Translations under genes and position numbers: made by a program
Notes under the pieces: generated by a model
Seen by the model: the letters and a program-made list of their open reading frames with translations, nothing else
Told to the model about the DNA's origin: nothing
Database searches by the model: none
Shown here: positions 1 to 8,599 of the stretch, piece by piece
Layout: every line of letters begins with the position of its first letter
Position numbering within the stretch: position 1 is the stretch's first letter
Assembly: GCA_030671905.1 (NCBI GenBank)
Contig: DAOVHK010000019.1
Span: forward strand, 1 to 17,699
Origin: Clostridia bacterium
GTDB lineage: Bacteria; UBA6262; WVXT01
Direction of reading: 5' to 3'
DNA length: 17,699 bases

Positions 1-1
1 A

Positions 2-301
2 AGATATAGGAAGGTTAACCGCACAACTGATGTGATTGCTTTCCCCATGGAAGAACATAGAGAATTTACTCCATCTATACCTTTTTCTTCTCGCCTTTTG
101 GGTGATGTGTTTATTTCTGCAGAAAGGGCAAAGGTTCAGGCGAAAGATTTTGGGCATAGTATAAAGAAAGAAATTACCATTTTAACTATCCATGGCATAT
201 TGCACCTTCTAAGCTATGACCACGAGAGGAGAAAAGACGGTCTGGTAATGAGAAACAAAGAGCAGAAAATATTAAACCAGATTAAGGATTTCAAAAAATG
301 A
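2..301 (+). CDS. ybeY: Endoribonuclease YbeY, 3' part (5' end outside the window)
   Basis: This is the C-terminal part of the single-strand-specific endoribonuclease YbeY, a metal-dependent hydrolase of 16S rRNA 3'-end maturation and ribosome quality control. The frame is open to the left window edge, and the residues just before the first internal GTG (YRKVNRTTDVIAFP) already match the family's conserved 'YR..d.pTDVLSFP' block. The GTG at 32 is therefore internal and the true start lies upstream of base 1. The catalytic zinc-binding H-x3-H-x5-H signature is present as HGILHLLSYDH near the C-terminus. The stop codon overlaps the next gene's ATG by 4 nt (ATGA), implying translational coupling. 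YbeY followed directly by a diacylglycerol-kinase gene is a common bacterial order (phoH-ybeY-dgkA). Identification is firm; only the N-terminus is missing. Confidence 0.95.
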   Translation, partial: RYRKVNRTTDVIAFPMEEHREFTPSIPFSSRLLGDVFISAERAKVQAKDFGHSIKKEITILTIHGILHLLSYDHERRKDGLVMRNKEQKILNQIKDFKK

Positions 302-1014
302 AAATGGCGAAAAGGGATAGTTTATTTATGAGTTTCAATAGAGCATTAAAAGGAATCTTTTACGTTTTTAAGACGCAGAGGAATATGCGTATTCATCTGC
401 TCATAGCGTTGGTTATACTGGTCATAAGTATATTTTTAAATTTGGACAGAAAGGAAGTGATAATTCTTTCCTTCACAATTTTTCTCGTACTAATCACTGA
501 AATGCTCAATACTGCAGTGGAACTGGCGGTTAATCTGATTACAGATAAATTTCATCCATTGGCAAAGACAGTTAAAGACATTACTGCGGGGGCTGTCTTA
601 TTCGCTTCTATAAATGCTGTTTTAGTTGGCTATTTGATCTTTTTCAGAAAAATGCACCTGGGTAGTCATTTTGCTTCTTCTATTTTTGTTAAAATTCAAA
701 AATCTCCGGAATACATTACCGCTGTTTGTTTGGCAGTGGTTCTTCTTTTGGTAATTGGTGGCAAAGCTTACTCTAGGCAAAGGGTTCCTTTGAGGGGAGG
801 GATGCCCAGTGGACATACTGCTTTTGCCTTTGCTCTGGCAACAGCAAGTGCGTTTATTTCTAAGAGTATCATCTTAGGTGTTCTGACATTAATTATGGCG
901 ATTATGATTGGAGAAAGTAGAGTAAGGTCTGGTATTCATACGAAATGGGAAGTGTTTATGGGTGGTTTAATCGGTATAATAGCCACTATATTAATCTTTC
1001 AAATATTCAGTTAA
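298..1014 (+). CDS. DgkA-type lipid kinase fused to a PAP2 phosphatase
   Basis: This 238-residue membrane protein joins two enzyme domains. Residues about 10-117 are a prokaryotic DgkA (diacylglycerol/undecaprenol kinase) with three hydrophobic helices and the hallmark EMLNTAVE (68-75), followed by the conserved D-x-TAGAVL (94-101). Residues about 135-238 are a PAP2/BacA-unrelated acid phosphatase domain: K156/R162 region (motif C1), PSGH at 170-173 (C2) and SR-x4-H at 208-214 (C3) with E218 where the family usually has Asp. The expected chemistry is phosphorylation of undecaprenol or diacylglycerol by the N-domain and dephosphorylation of a lipid phosphate or pyrophosphate by the C-domain, i.e. 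undecaprenyl-phosphate recycling for the cell envelope. The start at 298 overlaps the ybeY stop; a second ATG at 304 is possible. Domain calls are secure; the physiological substrate is inferred. Confidence 0.9.
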   Translation: MKMAKRDSLFMSFNRALKGIFYVFKTQRNMRIHLLIALVILVISIFLNLDRKEVIILSFTIFLVLITEMLNTAVELAVNLITDKFHPLAKTVKDITAGAVLFASINAVLVGYLIFFRKMHLGSHFASSIFVKIQKSPEYITAVCLAVVLLLVIGGKAYSRQRVPLRGGMPSGHTAFAFALATASAFISKSIILGVLTLIMAIMIGESRVRSGIHTKWEVFMGGLIGIIATILIFQIFS

Positions 1015-1038
1015 GGCAGGTGGGCTCTAATTTTTCTA

Positions 1039-2025
1039 TTGGTATTAGTTTTAGTTATTTTGCTCATCTTATCAAGTTTCTTCTCGGCAACTGAGACGGC
1101 TCTTGTCTCCTTAGGAAAGTTGAAAACAAAAGAGATAATTGAAGAGAAGAGATTTTACATTCTCCAAAACTGGCTGGATAATCCAGCTGAGTTAATCAGC
1201 GGAATTCTGGTTGGCAATAATATTGTCAATATCCTTTTCAGTGTTCTATTTACTTACTGGGCATTGAAGTCTCCTCTCTTTTCTGATTTGGGCCGGGGTT
1301 TGACAGAGATTCTTGTTTTAACAGTGGTTGTCCTTTTAATTCTCTTTTTCGGCGAAATTATACCCAAGACTTTTGCCCACACTTTTCCCGAGAGAATTGT
1401 CCTGTTGACATATCGTCCGTTCTTCTTCATTTTTCGCCTCCTTTCACCATTGGTGAAATTTTTTGTAAAGGTAGCGGAGATATTCATGGGCATGAAACTG
1501 TCCTTAAAGGCAACTAAAATTACCAAACAGGAATTAGAAGGGCTGATGGCGCAGGAGAGAGAAGAAGGGGTGATTGAAAAAAAAGCTGAAGAGATGATTA
1601 AAAAGGTCTTAAGTTTCGACCAGATTCCTGTTGAAAATGTAATGACTAAAAAGGCAAATATTGATTGGGTTGATATAAATTATTCCAAAGAGAAATTTAT
1701 TGATGTGGTTGTAGAGACGGGACGGTCTCGTGTTCCGGTCTATAGTGGTAACGTAGATAATATTGAAGGAATAGTTTATGCCCGGGACCTTTTAAGTGCC
1801 TTGCAGTCAAAGGGTCAATTGGAAATAGAAGAGATTTTACGACCTGTATATTATGTTCCCTCTGGAAAAAAGTGTAATGAGCTTTTCCAGGAATTTAGAG
1901 AAAAGAAAATTCATGCTGCTCTAATTAAAGAAAAAGGGAAAATCGTTGGATTAGTAACTATGGAGGATTTGATAGAAGAGATTCTCGGTGAAATCGTTGA
2001 CGAATTTGATTTAATAAGAGTTTAA
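1039..2025 (+). CDS. CNNM/CBS-domain membrane protein, CorB/CorC-like, short form
   Basis: This is a 328-residue CNNM-family (DUF21) protein. It has an N-terminal transmembrane domain of several helices opening with the family signature FFSATETALVSL, then 'LFFGEIIPKTFA', followed by a CBS-domain pair (roughly 190-320, with 'VPVYSGNVDNIEGIVYARDLL' style repeats) ending at 'EEILGEIVDEFD'. Such proteins are Mg2+ or other divalent-cation transporters or regulators (CorB/CorC, MpfA, mammalian CNNM). The C-terminal CorC_HlyC (transporter-associated) domain found in the next gene is absent, so this is the short version. Start choice is uncertain. TTG at 1039 is the first standard start, but an AGGTGG ribosome-binding site at 1018-1023 lies 6 nt before an in-frame ATT (1030), which would add three residues. 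It probably pairs with, or is a partial duplicate of, the downstream paralogue. Confidence 0.85.
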   Translation: MVLVLVILLILSSFFSATETALVSLGKLKTKEIIEEKRFYILQNWLDNPAELISGILVGNNIVNILFSVLFTYWALKSPLFSDLGRGLTEILVLTVVVLLILFFGEIIPKTFAHTFPERIVLLTYRPFFFIFRLLSPLVKFFVKVAEIFMGMKLSLKATKITKQELEGLMAQEREEGVIEKKAEEMIKKVLSFDQIPVENVMTKKANIDWVDINYSKEKFIDVVVETGRSRVPVYSGNVDNIEGIVYARDLLSALQSKGQLEIEEILRPVYYVPSGKKCNELFQEFREKKIHAALIKEKGKIVGLVTMEDLIEEILGEIVDEFDLIRV

Positions 2026-2061
2026 CGCGGGTCTCTAACTTACCCAAATGAAGGGGTTATC

Positions 2062-3318
2062 TTGATTCTTATAAAAGTTTTTGGTTTTATTATTGTCTTT
2101 TTTTCGATGATATTTTTTGCAGGGAGTGAAACTGCTCTTACTAGCCTGCGTCGGATAAGAATCAAAGGGCTTGTAGATAAAGGAGTTAGGGCAACACGAG
2201 GACTTTCTCTATGGCTACAAGACCCTAATAGACTTTTAACCACAATTCTAATTGGAAATGCAGTAGCAGTTATCTTTGCTTCTGTGTTAGCAACATCTAT
2301 GGCTTTAGACTTCTCTTTTTCATATGGTTGGAGTCAAAAACTAACTGTGGGCTATGCCACTGCGATTGTTACTGTTCTCATTCTCGTCTTTGGAGAGATT
2401 ATGCCCAAGACATATGCCAGAAAAAATGCAGAAAAAATTTCTACCATTTGCAGTGAGCCACTGAGATGGATTGCCAATTTACTCAGTCCTCTAAGCCAGG
2501 TGATAGTTGTTCCTGCCAATTTACTCATTCAGGTATTTGGCGGGAGGAGATTGCAAAGCATTCCTCTGTTTACCACGCAAGAAATTGGAACGTTAATTGA
2601 AGTAGGAGCGAGGGAAGGGGCACTGGATGATGAAGAAAAGAAGATGATTCAAAGTAGCCTGGAATTCGGAGAGACTATTGTGCGGGAAGTTATGGTTCCT
2701 CGCATTGATATGCAGTGTGTGGATATGAATGATGAGCGAGAGGAAATATTTAAGAAGATAATAAAGATGCCGTATTCCCGTGTTCCTGTTTACAAGGGAA
2801 ATGTTGACAATGTTATTGGGATTGTATACACTAAGGATTTATTGACAGCGTTGCGGAATAGAGAATTAATCATTATGGAAGACCTTATGCGCCAGGCTTA
2901 TTTTGTGCCCGAAACGAAGAAGATTAGTGAGTTATTGGAGGAGTTTCGAAAGGGAAGGATGCATCTGGCTATAGTTGTCGATGAGTATGGAGTTACCGCA
3001 GGATTGGTAACCATAGAGGATTTAATAGAAGAAATCACCGGAGAGATTTTGGATGAATACGATGTTGAACAAGAGACAATCGTGAAATTATCGGACAGAG
3101 AGGCTATTGTTTATGCCAAAGAGGATCTGGATAAGATTAATGAGGAGTTAGGTTTAGAATTGCCGGCTGAAGAGTTCGATTCACTTGGTGGATTAGTTGT
3201 TGATTTGTTTGGAAGAGTTCCCCGGAAGGGAGAAGAAATAAATTTTGGCAATTTGAAGTTTGTAGTGCAGGAAGCCGATAGAAGAAAAATAATCAAGTTA
3301 AAGATTGTAAAAAAATAA
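2062..3318 (+). CDS. CNNM/CBS/CorC_HlyC-domain membrane protein (CorC-like cation transporter)
   Basis: This is a full-length (418 residues) CNNM-type protein in three parts: a DUF21 transmembrane domain (about 1-175; FFAGSETALTSL and 'VFGEIMPKTYARKNAEKIS'), a CBS pair (about 195-325; 'MVPRIDMQCVD', 'YSRVPVYKGNVDNVIGIVYTKDLL' region), and a CorC_HlyC domain (about 335-418). The family handles Mg2+ efflux or divalent-cation homeostasis, with the CBS pair sensing Mg-ATP; older databases call it 'hemolysin'. The TTG start is supported by AAGGGG at 2051-2056, 5 nt upstream. It follows the shorter paralogue by 36 nt and precedes mgtE by 11 nt, so the three probably form one transcription unit for divalent-cation transport. 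The paralogue pair looks like an old duplication, because the sequences are clearly homologous but diverged throughout. Confidence 0.92.
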   Translation: MILIKVFGFIIVFFSMIFFAGSETALTSLRRIRIKGLVDKGVRATRGLSLWLQDPNRLLTTILIGNAVAVIFASVLATSMALDFSFSYGWSQKLTVGYATAIVTVLILVFGEIMPKTYARKNAEKISTICSEPLRWIANLLSPLSQVIVVPANLLIQVFGGRRLQSIPLFTTQEIGTLIEVGAREGALDDEEKKMIQSSLEFGETIVREVMVPRIDMQCVDMNDEREEIFKKIIKMPYSRVPVYKGNVDNVIGIVYTKDLLTALRNRELIIMEDLMRQAYFVPETKKISELLEEFRKGRMHLAIVVDEYGVTAGLVTIEDLIEEITGEILDEYDVEQETIVKLSDREAIVYAKEDLDKINEELGLELPAEEFDSLGGLVVDLFGRVPRKGEEINFGNLKFVVQEADRRKIIKLKIVKK

Positions 3319-3329
3319 AAGGAAAAGTT

Positions 3330-4715
3330 ATGGAAGAAAGAATTAAAGGATTTGCACTATTTTTGCCGGAAATAAGCGAATTATTGAGAGAGAAGAATTA
3401 TGGCGAGTTAAAAAAATCGTTAAAAGAGATTCCTCCTGTTGACCTTGCCGAAGGATGGAGCCAACTTTCTCTCCCGGATAGAAATATTATTTTTCATCTG
3501 TTAGATAAAAGACGGGCTATCGAGGTTTTCGAAGATTTAAGTTTTGGAGATCAAAAAATATTAATTAATAGTTTAGAATCCCAGGAGCTGGGTGAAGTTT
3601 TAGATGAAATGTCTGCTGACGAGAGGGCCGACCTGTTCGAAGAGTTGCCCGAGAAGATGGTAAAGAAACTTTTTAGCGTGATGAAAAAAGAAGAGGTTGA
3701 AGACGTAAAAGACCTCCTTACTTACGAAGAAGATACTGCCGGTGGCTTGATGACTACTGAGTTTGTGGAATTGAGGAGGGATATGACTGCCCGCCAGGCC
3801 ATCCTGAAAATACAGGAATCCTTTCGTAGATACCATGGGGAGACAATTCAGGATGTTTACATAATCAATGCCGAACATCGTTTGATTGGAGGGCTTTCTT
3901 TACAAGCCCTCATTGCTTCTCCCCCCGATATATTACTAAAAGATATTATGTCTCCTGTGCAGGTGATAAAGATTAATGTGAACATGGACCAGGAAGAGGT
4001 CGCCAAAGTTTTCAGCAAGTATGACCTTTTGTCAGCGCCGGTGGTTAATGGTGAGAATAGATTGTTGGGCATAATCACTATCGACGATATTGTGGACGTA
4101 ATTGAAAAGGAAGCAACAGAAGATATTTACGGAATGGGAAAGATAAGCGGAGTGGAAAGGGTAGCGGAAATTAATTATGGAGAGGCTTCTGCATTCACTT
4201 TAGTAAAGAACAGGGTGATTTGGTTATTCATTCTATTATTAATTGGGACTTTCGTTTCCGGCAGGTTACTCAAAGGATATGCCGGGATGCTCCAGTCAGT
4301 AATTGCTCTGGCTATCTTTATTCCTATGATGATGGACTCCGGGGGTAATGCTGGTGCTCAGTCACTGGCTATGGTGGTGCGTGGACTGGCTACGGGAGAG
4401 GTCACACCCGATCAACTGTGGAAAATTGTTAAGAAAGAAATCCTCGCCGGGCTGATGAGTGGAATATTAATGGGGGTTATTTCGATGTTCGGTGTTTTCG
4501 TCTTACAGGGCTTTAATTTAAACCTTGCTTTTGCTGTGGGCTTTTCTCTGGCCATGGTGGTGACAGTAGCCACAGTTACTGGCGCCTTCTTGCCGCTCAT
4601 ATTTAAACGGCTTGGTTTTGACCCTGCAGTGGCAGCTAGTCCTTTTATTACTACTACGGTTGATGCTACCTGCCTAATTATATATTTTGAAGTCGCCAAG
4701 CGACTAATGTTTTAG
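3330..4715 (+). CDS. mgtE: Magnesium channel/transporter MgtE
   Basis: This 461-residue protein has the canonical MgtE layout and length. It has a cytosolic N-domain of acidic helical repeats (about 1-135; 'MSADERADLFEELPEKMVKKLF' type repeats), a CBS-domain pair (about 137-260; 'YEEDTAGGLMTTEF' opening, 'IITIDDIVDVIEKEATEDIY' end), then a membrane domain of about five helices (about 285-461). The membrane domain holds the pore signature MMMDSGGNAGAQS and the end 'AASPFITTTVDATCLIIYFE'. MgtE is a homodimeric Mg2+ channel gated by Mg2+ binding between the N and CBS domains. ATG at 3330 follows GGAAAAG with a short spacer. No Mg2+ riboswitch-sized leader exists, since only 11 nt separate it from the CorC-like gene, so control is likely through the upstream operon promoter and protein-level gating. 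Confidence 0.96.
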   Translation: MEERIKGFALFLPEISELLREKNYGELKKSLKEIPPVDLAEGWSQLSLPDRNIIFHLLDKRRAIEVFEDLSFGDQKILINSLESQELGEVLDEMSADERADLFEELPEKMVKKLFSVMKKEEVEDVKDLLTYEEDTAGGLMTTEFVELRRDMTARQAILKIQESFRRYHGETIQDVYIINAEHRLIGGLSLQALIASPPDILLKDIMSPVQVIKINVNMDQEEVAKVFSKYDLLSAPVVNGENRLLGIITIDDIVDVIEKEATEDIYGMGKISGVERVAEINYGEASAFTLVKNRVIWLFILLLIGTFVSGRLLKGYAGMLQSVIALAIFIPMMMDSGGNAGAQSLAMVVRGLATGEVTPDQLWKIVKKEILAGLMSGILMGVISMFGVFVLQGFNLNLAFAVGFSLAMVVTVATVTGAFLPLIFKRLGFDPAVAASPFITTTVDATCLIIYFEVAKRLMF

Positions 4716-4735
4716 CATACTGATAGGAGAAAGTT

Positions 4736-5500
4736 TTGCTGTATAACAAAACTGAGGCAATTGTTTTGGGCCAGAATGATTTTGGTGAAGCCGATAAGGT
4801 TGTTACTTTTTATACTAAAGAATTTGGTAAACTAAAGGCAGTGGCCAAAGGGGTTCGCAGAATAAAAAGTAGGTTCGGCTCGGCAATGGAGCCTTTCTCA
4901 CACGACCATCTAATGCTGTATATGCCCCGGAAGAGAGACCTATATATTGTTACTGGCTCAAGAATAATCCGCACACATAAAGAATTGAGGGAAAATTTCG
5001 ATTCGTTTATCACCGGGAGTTACATTACCGAATTGGTGAATAAATTAACAGAACCCGAGGAGCCAAATGGTCATTTATTCTCATTAATTTTGGAGGCTTT
5101 CCACCAGATACCAAAACAGGATAGAGATATTATAATAGTAATCTTCGCTATAAAATTTTTGGCGGATGCGGGTTATAAGCTCAATCTGGAAAAATGTGTC
5201 TTTTGCGAAAAGCCCATCCCTCTCTCTGAGCAAAAAAAATTGAGCATTCAATATGGTGGGATTCTCTGTGCAAAATGTCAATTTCGAGATGTTCAGGCGA
5301 TGAATGTTTCCTCACTAACTCTTCGCTATCTTAAAAGAATTGGAATAGTTGATTTAACTAAAGTAGGAAGGATAAATATAGAAGCTTCAATTAAGAATGA
5401 GTTGAAAAGAATAGTCCATTTTTATTTATCCCACCATCTCCCTGGTAGGTTAAAGACAGAAGAGTTCATGGAGAAACTAATCAGTAGTTCGACAGTGTAG
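4736..5500 (+). CDS. recO: DNA repair protein RecO
   Basis: RecO (254 residues) is the mediator that, with RecR, loads RecA onto SSB-coated single-stranded DNA in the RecF pathway. An N-terminal OB-fold (about 1-80) opens with the usual 'EAIVL...GEADKVVTFYT' pattern and continues with 'KAVAKGVRRIKSRFG'. A helical domain follows, carrying a zinc site C154-x2-C157 ... C178-x2-C181. The TTG start is supported by AGGAGA at 4725-4730 with a 5-nt spacer, and the protein begins in register with family members. It lies 20 nt after mgtE. The last codons and stop fall inside the left inverted repeat of the element at 5494-5622, so this element may have set the C-terminus. ybeY-dgkA-...-recO-glyQS is a widespread order. 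Confidence 0.94.
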   Translation: MLYNKTEAIVLGQNDFGEADKVVTFYTKEFGKLKAVAKGVRRIKSRFGSAMEPFSHDHLMLYMPRKRDLYIVTGSRIIRTHKELRENFDSFITGSYITELVNKLTEPEEPNGHLFSLILEAFHQIPKQDRDIIIVIFAIKFLADAGYKLNLEKCVFCEKPIPLSEQKKLSIQYGGILCAKCQFRDVQAMNVSSLTLRYLKRIGIVDLTKVGRINIEASIKNELKRIVHFYLSHHLPGRLKTEEFMEKLISSSTV

Positions 5501-5622
5501 CAGGGGCTTGTCCCCATAAAGGTTTTGGTCGCGTAGGGGTTTATCCCTGCAAAGATTTTGGTCGCGTAGGGGCGACCTTTATGGTCGCCCAAGTAAGAAT
5601 TACGCCCATAAAGGGCTACACT
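5494..5622 (+). repeat. MITE/REP-like intergenic element with 8-bp terminal inverted repeats and hairpins
   Basis: A 129-bp element fills the recO-glyQ gap. It has perfect 8-bp terminal inverted repeats AGTGTAGC (5494-5501) and GCTACACT (5615-5622). Inside are a 17-bp direct repeat TTTTGGTCGCGTAGGGG (5523-5539 and 5556-5572, spaced 33 bp), a GGGG-cttgt-CCCC hairpin (5503-5515) and a perfect 8-bp hairpin GGGCGACC-tttat-GGTCGCCC (5570-5590). No flanking target duplication is evident. The GGGCGACC/GGTCGCCC core resembles dispersed repeats common in uncultured-bacterial genomes. Non-coding; mobility without a visible transposase is inferred. The left end includes the recO stop codon. Confidence 0.75.
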
Positions 5623-5643
5623 ACTCACAAACGAGGAAAACTT

Positions 5644-6492
5644 ATGACTTTTGATGAAATTATAATGAAATTAGAGAGTTTCTGGTCACAGCAGGGATGC
5701 TTGATACTGCAGCCCTACGATGTGGAGAAAGGAGCAGGAACATTCAATCCGGCGACTTTTCTCCGTTGTCTGGGACCCAAACCCTGGGCTTGTGCATATG
5801 TGGAACCTTCCAGGAGACCCAAAGATGCCCGTTATGGAGAAAATCCCAATAGACTGGGCAAGCACTATCAGTATCAGGTAATCATTAAACCCGCTCCCGC
5901 AGATATTCAGAAAATTTACCTGCAAAGCCTTAAAAAACTCACTATCGATTCTCGCCAGCACGACATCCGCTTTATTGAAGACGACTGGGAGTCGCCGACT
6001 CTTGGTGCCTGGGGGTTGGGTTGGGAGGTCTGGCTGGATGGTTTAGAAATCACACAGTTTACATATTTCCAGCAGATAGGGGGACTCGATTTAGACCCAA
6101 TTTCAGTAGAATTAACTTATGGGCTGGAGCGGATTGCTATGCACATCCAGAAAAAGGATAGCATCTTCGATGTGGAGTGGTCAGGAGGAGTAACTTATGG
6201 TGATATCCACTTACAGGATGAGAAGGAATTCTCAAAATACGGCTTTGATGCCCTGGATATAGAAACTCAATTTAAGCTCTTTGCCATATACGAGAGTGAA
6301 TGTAAAAAATTACTAGATAAGAAACTGGTAATGCCTGCTTATGATTACGTGTTGAAATGTTCCCATACTTTTAATCTTCTGGACGCCTGTGGTGCAATCA
6401 GTGTTAGTGAGCGTACTGGGTACATTGGAAGAATTAGAAATTTATCCCGGCGGGTAGCCAAATTGTATTTAGGAGAAAAAAGTGGTCGATGA
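5644..6492 (+). CDS. glyQ: Glycyl-tRNA synthetase alpha subunit
   Basis: This is the catalytic alpha subunit (282 residues) of the bacterial alpha2beta2 class II glycyl-tRNA synthetase, which activates glycine with ATP and charges tRNA-Gly. Near-invariant family blocks are present: FWSQQGCLILQPYDVEKGAG, NPATFLRCLGPKPW, YVEPSRRPKDARYGENPNR, 'GWEVWLDGLEITQFTYFQQ' and 'ELTYGLERIA'. The start at ATG 5644 was chosen because MTFDEI aligns with family N-termini and a GAGG purine run lies just upstream. An upstream in-frame ATG at 5581 would fall inside the repeat element and add 21 implausible residues. The 3' end overlaps glyS by 11 nt, as expected for equimolar synthesis of the two subunits. Confidence 0.96.
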   Translation: MTFDEIIMKLESFWSQQGCLILQPYDVEKGAGTFNPATFLRCLGPKPWACAYVEPSRRPKDARYGENPNRLGKHYQYQVIIKPAPADIQKIYLQSLKKLTIDSRQHDIRFIEDDWESPTLGAWGLGWEVWLDGLEITQFTYFQQIGGLDLDPISVELTYGLERIAMHIQKKDSIFDVEWSGGVTYGDIHLQDEKEFSKYGFDALDIETQFKLFAIYESECKKLLDKKLVMPAYDYVLKCSHTFNLLDACGAISVSERTGYIGRIRNLSRRVAKLYLGEKSGR

Positions 6493-8596
6493 CCTGTTGT
6501 TAGAAATTGGAACTGAAGAACTTCCTGCTACGTATATTGAACCTGCCTTAAAGCAGATAGAGGCGCTTTCTAAGAGGTTCTTTTCAGAGGAAAGGATTCC
6601 ATTTAAGGAGATAAAAACTTACGCTACGCCTCGCCGGCTGATTTTATTTATGAGAGAAGTTGCCAGGAAACAGGATGACCATGTTCGGGAAGTTCTCGGC
6701 CCGTCAAACAAGGTTGCATTTGATTCGCAGGGTAGTCCTACCAAAGCCGCAATCGGCTTTGCTAAGAGCCAGGGTGTAGAAGTGGGAGACTTAGTGACGC
6801 GAAAAATAGAAAAGGGAGAGTATGTATTCGCCTTGAAAAAGGAACCCGGTCGAACTACGTTGAAAGTCTTACCAAAAATATTAAAACAGATTATAACCGG
6901 TATTTCCTTTCCCAAATCTATGCGCTGGCCCCAGAGCGACATAAGATTTGCCCGGCCTATCAGGTGGCTACTTGTCCTTTATGGCACAAACACTGTAAAT
7001 TTTTCTCTGGGAAAGCTTAAAGCAGCAAGGCTTACTCGAGGTCATAATCTTCTTTCCACTAAGACCATTATGGTAAAAAATATTGCAAAATATGAAGAAC
7101 TTTTGAAAAATAACCATGTTATCATCGACCAGGAAAAGAGAAAGAAGACTATCGAGAAAGCAATTACCAATGCTATTAGAGAAACTAAAGGTAAGTTATT
7201 GGAGGATAAGGAGTTATTGGATGAGGTGAATTATTTACTGGAATATCCCACAGCAGTTTTGGGCCGTTTTGAAGAGAAATACTTGAAACTACCCCGGGAA
7301 GTTCTGATTATTTGCCTCAAGCATCATCTTAAGTACTTTTCCCTGCTCGATAGTGAAGGTAGCAAACTATTGCCCTATTTTGTGGCTTTGAAAGACGGAA
7401 TTTCCGAATATATGGACAATGTGCGGGAAGGCTACCAGAGAGTACTTACTGCGAGATTAGAAGATGCTGAGTTCTTCTTTAAGCAGGACAGCAAAAGAAA
7501 GCTGGATGAAAATGTGGAGAAGCTGAAAAGAGTAGTTTTCCAGGAGGAATTGGGGACACTTTACGATAAGACGCAAAGAGTTATTAAGCTTTCTGAGATA
7601 ATTGCCGGTTTAACAGATGCAGATTGTAAAAAAGCGACTCTCAGAAGAATAGCACTACTGTGTAAAGCCGACTCAGTTACCGAAATGGTTGGCGAATTTT
7701 CAGAACTACAGGGAATTATGGGTAGAGAATATGCCCGGATTTCGGGTGAAGAGAAAATAGTAGCCGATGGAATATACGAACATCACTTGCCTTTGTCAAG
7801 TAGCGGAGAGTTGCCACATTCCCTGGAAGGAGCGGTTGTCAGCATAGCCGATAAGGTAGATACCATTACCGGAGATTTTTGTGTGGGATTTATACCTTCG
7901 GGCTCACAGGACCCTTATGGCTTGCGCCGTCAAGCTCAGGGAATCACCCGCATAATTTTGCATAAAAAGCTCGCCTTGCCTCTCGATATCTTAATTGACG
8001 AGGCTTTAGGTTTACTAAAGAAATCGGCTCACTTCAACCGAAAGAGACTGGCAGAAATTTCAGAGGTTAAAAATCAGATTCTCCGATTCTTTCGTCCACG
8101 ACTGGAGTCGATTCTCACAGAAGCGGGAATTAACTATGATGAAATCGACGCAGCACTGGCAGTCGATTTTTCCGATTTAGTTGATGCTGAACTTAGAGCC
8201 CGCTCTATCCATAAGTTGCGGAAGTCTCCTGATTTTGAACCAATCATTATTTCCTTTAAAAGAGCAAAGAACATTCTGAAACAAGCCGGGGAACGGAAAA
8301 TCAAGGTTCAGAGTTCTCATTTTAGTGAAAAGGCGTTAAAGGAAATTGAAGAGAAAAATCTTTGCGAAGGATTTAATAGAATCAAAAAGGAAACTGAGAA
8401 ACTTTTGAAAGAGAAAGAGTATCAGGGAGCTTTAGAGAAATTGGTGAGCTTGCGTAAGCCTGTGGATGACTTTTTTGATAAAGTAATGGTTATGGTTGAA
8501 GATAAGAAATTGCGAAATAATCGTCTGGCTTTATTAAACAGGATAGTCGATTTATTCTGTAAAATTGCCGACTTTTCCAAAATAGTAGTAGAGTAA
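6482..8596 (+). CDS. glyS: Glycyl-tRNA synthetase beta subunit
   Basis: This is the beta subunit (704 residues, normal length) of the heterotetrameric GlyRS; it binds tRNA-Gly and is needed for aminoacylation. The N-terminus LLLEIGTEELPATYIEPALK and 'TYATPRRL' are family signatures. The middle 'ARLEDAEFFFKQD' and 'LQGIMGREYA' blocks and the HD-like region are present, and a DALR-type anticodon-binding helical domain with 'DDFFDKVMVM' lies near the C-terminus. The GTG start at 6482 is preceded by AGGAGA at 6471-6476 (5-nt spacer), and the gene overlaps glyQ by 11 nt. Nothing is missing or broken. Separate glyQ and glyS genes indicate a bacterial lineage with the alpha2beta2 enzyme rather than the homodimer. 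Confidence 0.96.
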   Translation: MVDDLLLEIGTEELPATYIEPALKQIEALSKRFFSEERIPFKEIKTYATPRRLILFMREVARKQDDHVREVLGPSNKVAFDSQGSPTKAAIGFAKSQGVEVGDLVTRKIEKGEYVFALKKEPGRTTLKVLPKILKQIITGISFPKSMRWPQSDIRFARPIRWLLVLYGTNTVNFSLGKLKAARLTRGHNLLSTKTIMVKNIAKYEELLKNNHVIIDQEKRKKTIEKAITNAIRETKGKLLEDKELLDEVNYLLEYPTAVLGRFEEKYLKLPREVLIICLKHHLKYFSLLDSEGSKLLPYFVALKDGISEYMDNVREGYQRVLTARLEDAEFFFKQDSKRKLDENVEKLKRVVFQEELGTLYDKTQRVIKLSEIIAGLTDADCKKATLRRIALLCKADSVTEMVGEFSELQGIMGREYARISGEEKIVADGIYEHHLPLSSSGELPHSLEGAVVSIADKVDTITGDFCVGFIPSGSQDPYGLRRQAQGITRIILHKKLALPLDILIDEALGLLKKSAHFNRKRLAEISEVKNQILRFFRPRLESILTEAGINYDEIDAALAVDFSDLVDAELRARSIHKLRKSPDFEPIIISFKRAKNILKQAGERKIKVQSSHFSEKALKEIEEKNLCEGFNRIKKETEKLLKEKEYQGALEKLVSLRKPVDDFFDKVMVMVEDKKLRNNRLALLNRIVDLFCKIADFSKIVVE

Positions 8597-8599
8597 TCT

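Noticed and set aside
5581..5643. N-terminal extension of GlyQ from ATG 5581
   Set aside because: It lies in the repeat element and has no family similarity; ATG 5644 matches the family N-terminus.
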